DNA from: an uncultured Campylobacter sp.
GTDB lineage: Bacteria > Campylobacterota > Campylobacteria > Campylobacterales > Campylobacteraceae
Assembly (NCBI RefSeq): GCF_938045205.1
Contig: NZ_CALIMY010000105.1
Coordinates: forward strand, 1 to 16,074
DNA: 16,074 nucleotides
Direction: 5' to 3'
Shown one piece after another: positions 6,532-13,165 of the stretch. The notes beneath the pieces were generated by a model. It had not been told where the DNA came from. It worked only from the letters and a program-made list of their open reading frames with translations, and did no database searches. The stretch's first letter is position 1. Each line of letters starts with the position of its first letter. The position numbers and the translations under genes are program-made.

Positions 6532-7992
6532 TTGCCGACGCCAAAAGACAACGCCGTAAGCCGCAATGAAAACTTGGCTGAAAAGATAGCCCAAAATAAC
6601 GCCGAGGATAACGCCAAAGGCGAGGCGCAAAATTTCACCGAAAATCAGACCGTAAATAACGCTGAGGGTAAAATCGAAGCCGCCGCCGAAGCCAAAGCGA
6701 CTGTCAAAAACAAAACCAAAACCGCTGCCGAAAATCAAAGCGAAAGCATAGCCGAAACGGGCAAAGCCGCCAGAGCAAATACCGGCGCCGATAAAGCGGA
6801 CACAGCTGCGTTAGGCACCGAAAATCAAAGCAAAAACCGTACCGAAACCGACAAAGTCTCATCTGCTAATGCTTCCGCATTAGGCGACGCCGCCGCTTCG
6901 GGAGCTGCTGCGGGCATGAAAGCAGGCCTTGCCAAGGCTAGCGGGCGCGCGAAGACGAGCAAGATATTTTTTATCGGTGCAACCTTGCTGATGTTTTGCT
7001 GCGTAATCTATCTGTTCTCGCCGTTTTTGATGGTGATCGTAATCGGCGTGCTGATGGCGGTGGCGACCTCGGGTCTGCACGCTAAAGTAACCAAGCTGTG
7101 CCGCGGCAGGCGCACGCTAGCCTCGGTGCTGAGCGTATTTTTGCTCTGCACGCTTTTTTTTGTGCCCTTCATCTACGCCGTGATCGAGATCGCCAAAAAC
7201 GCTGCGAGCTTCGATATGGCGCGCCTAAACGATGCGCTTAGCTACGTTCAGAGCCTAGACATCAGGCTGCCCGGGCCTTTTGAAAAATTTGATACGCAGT
7301 TTCGCTCGTTTTTGGCAAACCTAGACGTCGCGGGCGTGGCGAAGCAGATCATCTCCTACCTCTCGGTCGTCGGAAAGTCCAGCGCGAAATTTATCGTCGA
7401 TATGGTGCTTATCGTCGTGTTTTGCTTTTTTGCATACCTCTACGGCGAGAGCTTCAAGCGCTTTTTCAAAAAAATTCTACCCGTCGAGTCCGCGCAGATC
7501 GATTATATCTTTTCCGAGACGGCAAATACGATGAGCGTCGTGTTTTACTCGACCATCTTCAACGCCGTATTGCAGGGCTTTTTGTTTTCGATCATCGCGG
7601 GGATCTTCGGCTTTGACGCGCTGCTGATGGGGGTGCTTTTCGCCTTCTGCTCGCTCATCCCTGCAGTCGGCGGCGCGCTCATCTACGTGCCCACAGCGCT
7701 ATATGTGCTAGCGGGGGGCAGCACCTCGGGCGCGATCGTGATAATGGCGTATTGCGTGATACTGATCTCGACGCTCGCGGACAGCTTCGTAAAGCCGCTC
7801 GTGATAAAATTTATCAACTCGCGCCTAGTCGAAAACCCCGCAAACATCAACGAGATGCTGATCTTCTTCTCGATGCTTTCGGGCATCAGCACGTTTGGGT
7901 TCTGGGGCGTGATCTTGGGACCCGCGATTTTAACGCTATTTATCGCGGTGCTAAATTTATACGATTATCTAAAAAAGATAGAATTCGAGTAG
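6532..7992 (+). CDS. AI-2E family transporter (PerM/YdiK-type permease) with a long repetitive N-terminal tail
   Basis: The start is TTG 6532 with AAGGA at 6521-6525. An in-frame ATG at 6916 (residue 129) is an alternative that would give a normal-sized protein. From about residue 145 the sequence is a typical AI-2E/UPF0118 permease: two adjacent hydrophobic helices (IFFIGATLLMFCCVIYLF and FLMVIVIGVLMAV), a basic segment, another helix pair (LASVLSVFLLCTLFFVPFIY), a soluble middle region, and a C-terminal helix bundle with the family signature region around LLMGVLFAFCSLIPAVGG and later NEMLIFFSMLSGISTFGFWG and GPAIL. Family members export small molecules or act as ion antiporters; the substrate cannot be read from sequence. 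The first about 135 residues are hydrophilic and low-complexity (Ala, Glu, Asn, Lys, Thr) and contain three 30-residue repeats. Relatives are usually about 340-370 aa. The gene stands alone. Confidence 0.9.
   Translation: MPTPKDNAVSRNENLAEKIAQNNAEDNAKGEAQNFTENQTVNNAEGKIEAAAEAKATVKNKTKTAAENQSESIAETGKAARANTGADKADTAALGTENQSKNRTETDKVSSANASALGDAAASGAAAGMKAGLAKASGRAKTSKIFFIGATLLMFCCVIYLFSPFLMVIVIGVLMAVATSGLHAKVTKLCRGRRTLASVLSVFLLCTLFFVPFIYAVIEIAKNAASFDMARLNDALSYVQSLDIRLPGPFEKFDTQFRSFLANLDVAGVAKQIISYLSVVGKSSAKFIVDMVLIVVFCFFAYLYGESFKRFFKKILPVESAQIDYIFSETANTMSVVFYSTIFNAVLQGFLFSIIAGIFGFDALLMGVLFAFCSLIPAVGGALIYVPTALYVLAGGSTSGAIVIMAYCVILISTLADSFVKPLVIKFINSRLVENPANINEMLIFFSMLSGISTFGFWGVILGPAILTLFIAVLNLYDYLKKIEFE
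6637..6906 (+). repeat. Three degenerate 90-bp repeats in the transporter tail
   Basis: The motif [TA]-E-N-Q-[TS] recurs with E at residues 37, 67 and 97, exactly 30 residues apart. Each copy is followed by a second acidic/Thr turn (NNAEGK, SIAETGK, NRTETDK). In DNA the GAAAATCA cores start at 6640, 6730 and 6820, exactly 90 bp apart. Outside these cores the copies have diverged, so this is an old in-frame tandem duplication. Confidence 0.7.
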
Positions 7993-8354
7993 GGCTTGCG
8001 CCGCTTGGTGCTTTTAAATTTATGAAAATTTCGCCCGTAAAGCGCAAACCAATACGCCCTTACGGCTCTTGTGCTCTCGCGGTTTTTGTTCGCTCGCGCC
8101 TTTGCGCGGGTACAAAGCCTTTAAATTTAAAGGCGAATTTTAATTTCGGCTGCCGCTCGCGCTCTTTGACTGGTTTAAAGCAAAGATCGCGGGCGTCGGC
8201 GCTGTTATTTTGGGTCGCGTCATGCGGCGGCGCAGTATTTTTAAGCTACACCGCGCGGCGTGGCGAAATTTTATGGATTAGAGTTTAAATTTAAAGTAGT
8301 CGATAATAAAAGAAAGAATTTTAACTTCAGCTCTAGCAAGCAATGCCCAGCAAC
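7993..8354. other. Gene-free spacer between convergent genes (362 bp)
   Basis: No supported gene. An ATG-started frame at 8022-8288 lacks a ribosome binding site and has an Arg/Ser/Cys-rich, implausible product. The spacer contains an 18-bp perfect palindrome (8117-8134) and a second copy of its 12-bp core TTTAAATTTAAA at 8284-8295. It separates two genes that converge, so transcripts from both sides should end here. Confidence 0.55.
8117..8134. repeat. 18-bp perfect palindrome between convergent genes
   Basis: GCCTTTAAATTTAAAGGC is exactly self-complementary. It lies 125 bp after the transporter stop and is followed by GAATTTTAATTT. It could serve as a bidirectional terminator element or a protein-binding site. 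A hairpin would have an AT-only centre and would need about four bases of loop. Confidence 0.6.
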
Positions 8355-9326
8355 TCAATACCCACTTTCATCGCCTTCTCCTTGCGAGTTAAAATTTATC
8401 TTGTTCTTTTGATTCTTTAAATTTTGGTATTGCTTAAACAAAGTCTCTATATCTTTATAGAAAAATACATGACTATCGGACAATACATCTTTTTCGCTCA
8501 TTTTCTTCTTCTTATATATAGGTATGTAATAAAAGAAATAAGAGTGATCGCAATCGATTTTCTCTTTATTATTAAACCAATTAATTTTATTCTTGATATG
8601 TATGTAGTTATAGCAAAAAGATTCTATATCCGCTTTTTTATCTCCAATTAATAAATTTTTGAAAATTGGCTCCAAAAGTGCATGATAGCAACTTTTATTC
8701 GTAATAATTATATTGAATTTAATATCTTTATTTTCATTAAACAAAGAGCGTATATTCATTTTATTTGTGAATACAAAATCGGTAAATAAGCCGAATGGAT
8801 GGAAAGCGCCATCTCCAAACCTCATATATATAAAATTATCTATAAAATTTCCATCTTCGTCAATCAAATGCTTTTGCTCCCAAGGATAAAAGAGCCGTAG
8901 TTTTAAAATCTCGTCGTTTTTTACAATCTCTTCAGTATTTTCTATGGGCTTGCCGTTTTTGCAAATTTTAGAGCCCAGATCCATTAGATAATCAAAATTT
9001 AGCCTTTTATCCAGCTTCCAAAATTCGCATCTGTCGTCGGGATATTTATCGCCGTTGCACCATGAAAATCTTACTCTCTCATAGCCGTTTTTGTCTAAGT
9101 GAATATCCGCCATCTTGCCGAAATCTATTTGCGGATAATTATCTAAGTAGTGAAGCTTTTTTAGGTAATCTTTTAAATTTAACTCTACGATCTCTCTTTG
9201 CGTTAGATTTTTATCGCTAAAATCAAGCGCTTCTAGGATCGCTGAAATTCTATATGCGGGTAGCAAGGCGATAAATATGCAAAGCCAGATCAGAAAAACT
9301 ATTATGCAGGCGTATTTTAGGCGCAA
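8355..9326 (-). CDS. Unknown membrane-anchored protein, 323 aa
   Basis: I do not recognise it. The start is TTG at 9326-9324 with a very good AAGGAG six bases upstream. Residues 5-27 form a single hydrophobic helix (CIIVFLIWLCIFIALLP core) after two basic residues, so the protein is probably held in the inner membrane with a periplasmic domain of about 290 residues. Conspicuous segments are SWCNGDKYPDDRCEFWKLDK, LFYPWEQKHLIDEDGNFIDN and MRFGDGAFHPFGLF; the C-terminal third is rich in Lys, Asn and Tyr (YKKKKMSEKD). The second half of the gene is much more AT-rich than its neighbours, which suggests transfer or weak selection. It lies downstream of the nap operon on the same strand, separated by 203 bp. 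Confidence 0.75.
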   Translation of the reverse strand: MRLKYACIIVFLIWLCIFIALLPAYRISAILEALDFSDKNLTQREIVELNLKDYLKKLHYLDNYPQIDFGKMADIHLDKNGYERVRFSWCNGDKYPDDRCEFWKLDKRLNFDYLMDLGSKICKNGKPIENTEEIVKNDEILKLRLFYPWEQKHLIDEDGNFIDNFIYMRFGDGAFHPFGLFTDFVFTNKMNIRSLFNENKDIKFNIIITNKSCYHALLEPIFKNLLIGDKKADIESFCYNYIHIKNKINWFNNKEKIDCDHSYFFYYIPIYKKKKMSEKDVLSDSHVFFYKDIETLFKQYQNLKNQKNKINFNSQGEGDESGY

Positions 9327-9441
9327 GTTTACTCCTTCGGGCAGATTGCGCTATATTATCCAATGCAAGCTTAACGAGCCCATAATCCGCAGCGCTTGCA
9401 GCAAACGACTTGCTGTAAAAATTCCAAGCTTGTTTGCGCAG
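9327..9441 (-). pseudogene. Possible gene remnant upstream of the 323-aa gene
   Basis: On the minus strand a frame with an upstream stop (9444-9442) and no suitable start reads RKQAWNFYSKSFAASAADYG and then LVKLALDNIAQSARR before running out of frame into the next gene. It looks protein-like, with balanced helix-type composition, in a spacer where the other two frames look random. I cannot name a family. It could be a gene fragment left by recombination or a coincidence. Confidence 0.2.
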
Positions 9442-9476
9442 TTAAAATTATATAGTTAAATTTGGTAGTTAAATTT

Positions 9477-9521
9477 GAAATTTTAAAATTTACATTTGGC
9501 GGTAAAATTTTAAAATTTACG
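9477..9521. repeat. Two direct copies of an AAATTTTAAAATTTAC motif after napD
   Basis: AAATTTTAAAATTTAC occurs at about 9478-9493 and again at about 9506-9521. Each copy contains the self-complementary core AAATTTTAAAATTT. They lie 10-50 bp beyond the napD stop. The stems are purely A-T, so they are poor terminators, but no better terminator for the nap operon is visible. Confidence 0.4.
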
Positions 9522-9529
9522 GCGGCGGT

Positions 9530-9865
9530 TTAGACTCGCACTTTGCCGCCGTATTTGATCTGACTCGGGTCTTTTTTGTCCAGCTCGCGCATTATCTGCT
9601 CGCCGTTGTCGGAGTTTGCCGCGGCGATATCTGCGTCAAGATCGGAGTAAGAATAGATCATCATCGCCTCACTTACGCCTTTTATAGCCTCTATCGCGCG
9701 AAATGCGGCGATCTCGTCCTCGAAGCTCTCTGCGCTAATCGTGGCTACCGCCTTGCCGTCCTTGCACGCGACGAACTCGCAGCCGCCGATGCTTTGCAGC
9801 TCCTTGCGAAACGCTGCTATATCGGTATCTGCGCCTAGATAGATTACGACGCTTGAAATATTCAT
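9530..9865 (-). CDS. napD: Periplasmic nitrate reductase chaperone NapD
   Basis: NapD binds the Tat signal peptide of NapA in the cytoplasm and holds back export until the molybdenum cofactor is inserted. The 111-residue product starts MNISSVVIYLG and has the ferredoxin-like fold pattern of the family: an N-terminal strand, a helix (FRKELQSIGG), ATISAES, then a helix ending AIEAIKGVSEAMMIYSYSDLD, the last part being typical of epsilonproteobacterial NapD. I chose the ATG at 9865-9863 because it overlaps the napL stop as ATGA, the same arrangement as two other junctions here. A TTG four codons upstream is open but lies inside napL and is less likely. It is the last gene of the operon, as in C. 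jejuni. Confidence 0.92.
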   Translation of the reverse strand: MNISSVVIYLGADTDIAAFRKELQSIGGCEFVACKDGKAVATISAESFEDEIAAFRAIEAIKGVSEAMMIYSYSDLDADIAAANSDNGEQIMRELDKKDPSQIKYGGKVRV

Positions 9866-11058
9866 TTTAGCCCCCAAAAGTAGATATATCTATTGTACCC
9901 CGAGCCCACGAGATAATCTCCTTCGAAAAGCAGATAGTTGATGATGTCGTTGTCCAGCTCGATGCTGCGGACGATCTCGCCTGCTTTATCGATTACGCGC
10001 ACGCCGTTACCAACGGTAAAAGCACCCAGCTCGGGGCTTAGCGCCACGGCAAAAACTGCAAAATGGGCGTTATAAAATTTAGCGAAATCGCCGTTTTCGT
10101 AGTAGCACGATCTTTCTTTGTCGTTCGAGCCGCTCATCATACGATCGCCAAGTAGTGCCACGGAGTAGATTCCGTCCTTGTGCAGGGATTTTTGGCTCAT
10201 AAGCTTTTTCGCTTTCGCGTCGAAATAAAATACGATGCCACCTTCGCACGAGATTAGTAGCGTTCCGCTGGAGCGGTCGTAAGCGCTGCCGCCCAAAGAC
10301 GCGATGGTGAGCTTTTGCTCGAAGCTTACCTTGCCGCTAGGTAGGTCGAAGTATAAAATTTCGCTACCAAGACCTAGCAAAATCACGGTATTTTCGTCGT
10401 AGAAATAGACGTTTTTAATCCCCGTCATCGGTAGCTTGTAGTGCGTGATCTTGCCTCTCGCAAACACGCCCAGCATCTTTTCAAACGCGTCGCCGTTATA
10501 TAAAAATGCGTATTTTTCGCCTAGTTTATCGACGTCGAATATGGTAGCGCCCATCGGCTCGTCTAGGTAATTTTTGGACGAGGGCAGGGCGAAAATTAGC
10601 GTTTTGGATATTGCGCCCGATGCGGAATTTAATGCCGTAGAATTTTCGGCAGAATTTTGCTTCGTAGAATTTGCTGCGGTTGAATTTGCTAAAGAATTTA
10701 CGGCAGCGGAATTCGCAGTGGAATCTCCCGTGGAATTTACGCTCGCTTTTGCATTAAAATTCTGCGCCGCATCGGAATTTGTGCTTGCGACGGAATTTTG
10801 ATCTGCGAAATTTTGTCCGGCGGCAGAATTTCGCGTGGAATTTTCCGCGGAGCTAATGGCAATTTTATAGAGCTTGCCATCGTCGAGACCTGCGTAAATT
10901 TCGCCGTCTAGATTTTTTAGCACCGCGACGTTTGCGCCTATGTCGAGTCTGAAGCTAGCCCCTGCCGGCGCATCTATGCCCGCAGCGCCGCTAGGTATTG
11001 CGACGCCGTTGCCGGCATAGACGAAGCAGGCGCAAAGTAGCAGCGGTAAAAATTTCAT
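9862..11058 (-). CDS. napL: Nitrate reductase accessory protein NapL with an Asn/Ser-rich insertion
   Basis: NapL is a poorly understood periplasmic protein encoded in epsilonproteobacterial nap operons and thought to aid NapA activity or maturation. Position (between napB and napD) and features agree. It has a signal peptide (MKFLPLLLCACFVYAGNG) and beta-propeller-like repeats: LDGEIYAGLDDGKLYKI near 50-66, NTVILLGLGSEILYFDL, GTLLISCEGGIVFYFDAK, GIYSVALLGDRMMSGSNDKE and GDYLVGSGYNRYIYFWGLK at the end. Residues about 68-150 are an Asn/Ser/Ala/Thr-rich low-complexity block between the first and second blade segments, which makes this copy (398 aa) longer than the roughly 310 aa I remember for C. 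jejuni. AGGAG overlaps the napB stop 9 bp upstream of the ATG. Confidence 0.85.
   Translation of the reverse strand: MKFLPLLLCACFVYAGNGVAIPSGAAGIDAPAGASFRLDIGANVAVLKNLDGEIYAGLDDGKLYKIAISSAENSTRNSAAGQNFADQNSVASTNSDAAQNFNAKASVNSTGDSTANSAAVNSLANSTAANSTKQNSAENSTALNSASGAISKTLIFALPSSKNYLDEPMGATIFDVDKLGEKYAFLYNGDAFEKMLGVFARGKITHYKLPMTGIKNVYFYDENTVILLGLGSEILYFDLPSGKVSFEQKLTIASLGGSAYDRSSGTLLISCEGGIVFYFDAKAKKLMSQKSLHKDGIYSVALLGDRMMSGSNDKERSCYYENGDFAKFYNAHFAVFAVALSPELGAFTVGNGVRVIDKAGEIVRSIELDNDIINYLLFEGDYLVGSGYNRYIYFWGLK
10625..10842. repeat. In-frame array of RAATTY hexamers inside napL
   Basis: About 14 RAATTY hexamers occur in about 220 bp, mostly GAATTT on the plus strand, beginning at 10625, 10640, 10652, 10667, 10682, 10694, 10709, 10733, 10775, 10793, 10826 and 10838, plus AAATTC near 10757 and AAATTT near 10808. 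Spacing is nearly always 12, 15 or 18 bp, and each GAATT reads as Asn-Ser (AATTC) in the napL frame. The array therefore accounts for almost the whole Asn/Ser-rich insertion. Confidence 0.8.
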
Positions 11059-11067
11059 CGCGGGCTC

Positions 11068-11601
11068 CTACTCAACCTCGGCGCCTTGATTTAGCGTATC
11101 TATGAGATTAGAAGTGGAATTAGCGTCGCTAAACCTGCTAAAATCAGCCTTGAAGTTATTTTTCACGAGCGGATCGGTTTGGGCTTGCGGTACGTGGCAT
11201 TGCATGCAGTTGAAGCGCTGCTCGGCTAGCGTGCCGTTTAGATCCACTCCGGTGCGGAAGTCCACCAGGTGGCTTTTTGGAATTGGCGTAGAGCCTACAT
11301 CCTTGGCAAACTCGGGCATATGGCAGGTTACGCACATATTGTTATCCGTCGTGATCGGCACGAGCCCGTCTAGGCTGTGCGGTATGAGCGGCGGAGCGTT
11401 TTCGAAGCTGCGCTCGATTTTCGAAGCGGCGCCCGGAGCATCCTCGCTATATTTGAAATCGGGCAGGGAATTTTTATTTTGCGCCGATTCGTCTACGCTT
11501 TTTATAAAGCCCAAGCTGTCGGCGTCTATAGATGCCGTCTTGTCCGCGGCAAACAGCGCCGCACAGCATGCAAGAGCTAAGCCTAAAACCATTTTTTTCA
11601 T
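11068..11601 (-). CDS. napB: Periplasmic nitrate reductase diheme cytochrome c subunit NapB
   Basis: NapB receives electrons from the quinol-oxidising side and passes them to NapA in the periplasm. The 177-residue precursor has a Sec signal peptide (MKKMVLGLALACCAALFAAD, cut near 19). Two heme-attachment sites are present, CVTCH (90-94) and CMQCH (132-136), and the PH at 74-75 and KSH at 109-111 supply the candidate distal histidine ligands, as in other NapB proteins. The ATG overlaps the napH stop as ATGA, so translation is probably coupled; TTAGGAG lies upstream inside napH. No membrane anchor is seen. Confidence 0.96.
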   Translation of the reverse strand: MKKMVLGLALACCAALFAADKTASIDADSLGFIKSVDESAQNKNSLPDFKYSEDAPGAASKIERSFENAPPLIPHSLDGLVPITTDNNMCVTCHMPEFAKDVGSTPIPKSHLVDFRTGVDLNGTLAEQRFNCMQCHVPQAQTDPLVKNNFKADFSRFSDANSTSNLIDTLNQGAEVE

Positions 11602-12407
11602 TTTTTCACTCCTAATATGCTAAAATTTAACGCATCGTCGTCGCATACGTCGATGCAGCGTCCGCAGCTGATACACTCGCTGCTAACGCGCCCGTTTTCG
11701 CGCCCAACCATCTTAAGCACCTGTACTTCGGGGCAGACCATTTTGCATTTGCCGCACATCGTGCATTTATCGACCTCGTGGCGAACGCGAATGACGCTAA
11801 AATAGCTAAGCGCAGCCCAAAATCCGCCGAGCGGGCATAGCCGCGAGCAGATAGTGCGATCGCCTGCAAAAATTTCAAAAACCACGATCAGTAGCGCAAT
11901 CGCAAACGCACTAGCACTTAGCGATATGACGGCGCGCGCGAAAAGCGAGATAAAATTTACGCTCTCAAATGCCGCAAAGCCGAAAGCTCCGCTGCAAACA
12001 AGCGCTAGCACCGCTAGGACGTAGCGAGCTTTGCGGTTTATGCTAACGATCCTAGTCGTTATGCCAAGTCTTTTACGAAGCCACGCGGCAAGATCGGTCA
12101 GTAAATTTATCGGGCAGACCCACGAGCAATATAATCGCGGCGCTATAAGCGCATAAAATGCTCCTACGATAAGCGCTCCGATAACCGCCGTAGCGCCCAA
12201 AGAAAAGCTAGCTAACAGCATCTGCGCCGTCGCAAACGGATCGCTTAGATTAATCGTGCCGAAAAGTTTCGACGAGCTTAGATTGCCCTTTAGAATTCCT
12301 GATAAAATTCCGTTTTCGCTCGCGGCTTTGAAGGCGAAATTATTTCCTAAAATAAAAAGGACTAGAATAGAAATTTGGCTCAAACGCCTTAAAATAGTGT
12401 ATTTCAT
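11598..12407 (-). CDS. napH: Membrane ferredoxin-type quinol dehydrogenase subunit NapH
   Basis: NapH is the polytopic inner-membrane protein that with NapG oxidises menaquinol and feeds NapB, replacing NapC in this operon type. Its 269 residues contain four or five hydrophobic helices, including a segment near 68-90 (ATAVIGALIVGAFYALIAP) and one near 160-176 (SASAFAIALLIVVFEIF). It has two conserved C-x3-CP motifs facing the cytoplasm (CSWVCPINLL and CSRLCPLGGF) and two C-terminal [4Fe-4S] sites (CTMCGKCKMVCP and CISCGRCIDVC). Its ATG overlaps the napG stop as ATGA, and its own stop overlaps napB the same way. Confidence 0.96.
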   Translation of the reverse strand: MKYTILRRLSQISILVLFILGNNFAFKAASENGILSGILKGNLSSSKLFGTINLSDPFATAQMLLASFSLGATAVIGALIVGAFYALIAPRLYCSWVCPINLLTDLAAWLRKRLGITTRIVSINRKARYVLAVLALVCSGAFGFAAFESVNFISLFARAVISLSASAFAIALLIVVFEIFAGDRTICSRLCPLGGFWAALSYFSVIRVRHEVDKCTMCGKCKMVCPEVQVLKMVGRENGRVSSECISCGRCIDVCDDDALNFSILGVKK

Positions 12408-13162
12408 TGCCTAGCCCCTTCCATTAGATCGTCCTCGTTTAAGTAATCCTTACTCTTTTGCGGATCGAGCTTGATTTTGGTGTCTGCGTCCTTTAGCTTC
12501 GCGTCGTCGCCCTTGATCCAGCCTTTGACGTAGTTATCGCTGGAAATTCCTATGACGCGCTCGCGTTCCACGACGCTGATAGCCGCCTTTTTCGTGACGC
12601 AGGCATGCTCGCACTTACCGCAACCCGTGCAGTAGTCGCTATCTACGACAGGCACGAGCAGGGCGTGCTTTTCGGTGCGGTTGTTGTGACGGTAATCGAT
12701 CCTAAGTGCCTTATCCATCACGGGGCAGCTTCTCACGCATGCGTCGCATTGGATACCCGCATAAGCGATGCAATGCTCGGTATCTATGACCGCAACGCCC
12801 ATTTTGGATAGACGCACGTTTAGCTTAGAGTTTTCGCTCACTAAATTTTTATCTAACGCGTCGCTAGGACAGGCCGCGACGCAAGGTATGTCGTCGCACA
12901 TATAGCACGGAATTTCGCGCGGGATAAAAAACGGCGTGCCGTTTGCAATAGCATGATCGCAAAAGCTCGCAAGCTTAAGCGTATCAAAGGGGCACGCCTC
13001 GACACAAAGTCCGCACCTTAGGCATTTGCTAAGAAATTCTTTCTCGCTTATAGCTCCGGGCGGGCGGAGTCTGGCGTGCTCGCTAGAGTTTGCGACTCCG
13101 AGCCCCAGAACGCCTACGCCCGCAGCTAAAGAAAGAATACCTAAGACCTCACGCCTATCCAT
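12404..13162 (-). CDS. napG: Ferredoxin-type periplasmic protein NapG
   Basis: NapG is an iron-sulfur protein bound to NapH on the periplasmic face and takes part in quinol oxidation. The 252-residue product begins MDRREVLGILSLAAG, a Tat-type twin-arginine signal (RR at 3-4) and hydrophobic core. It then shows four [4Fe-4S] sites: CLRCGLCVEACP (47-58), CYMCDDIPCVAACP, CDACVRSCP and CTGCGKCEHAC. The ATG lies 3 bp after the napA stop, and its ribosome binding site (AAGGCG) sits within the last napA codons. The last bases overlap the napH start. Confidence 0.96.
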   Translation of the reverse strand: MDRREVLGILSLAAGVGVLGLGVANSSEHARLRPPGAISEKEFLSKCLRCGLCVEACPFDTLKLASFCDHAIANGTPFFIPREIPCYMCDDIPCVAACPSDALDKNLVSENSKLNVRLSKMGVAVIDTEHCIAYAGIQCDACVRSCPVMDKALRIDYRHNNRTEKHALLVPVVDSDYCTGCGKCEHACVTKKAAISVVERERVIGISSDNYVKGWIKGDDAKLKDADTKIKLDPQKSKDYLNEDDLMEGARQ

Positions 13163-13165
13163 AAT

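Noticed and set aside
8022..8288. ATG-started frame after the transporter gene
   Set aside because: There is no ribosome binding site, and the Arg/Ser/Cys-rich product runs across the 18-bp palindrome; it is most likely spacer DNA.
10574..10801. Open frame opposite napL with a Glu-Phe repeat product
   Set aside because: It is the antisense reading of the GAATTT array in napL; it lacks a start context and is a by-product of the repeat.
10609..10857. PglB-type N-glycosylation sites (D/E-x-N-x-S/T) in the NapL insertion
   Set aside because: NapL is periplasmic and the insertion is rich in Asn and Ser, but when I checked each Asn none had an acidic residue at -2 together with Ser/Thr at +2.
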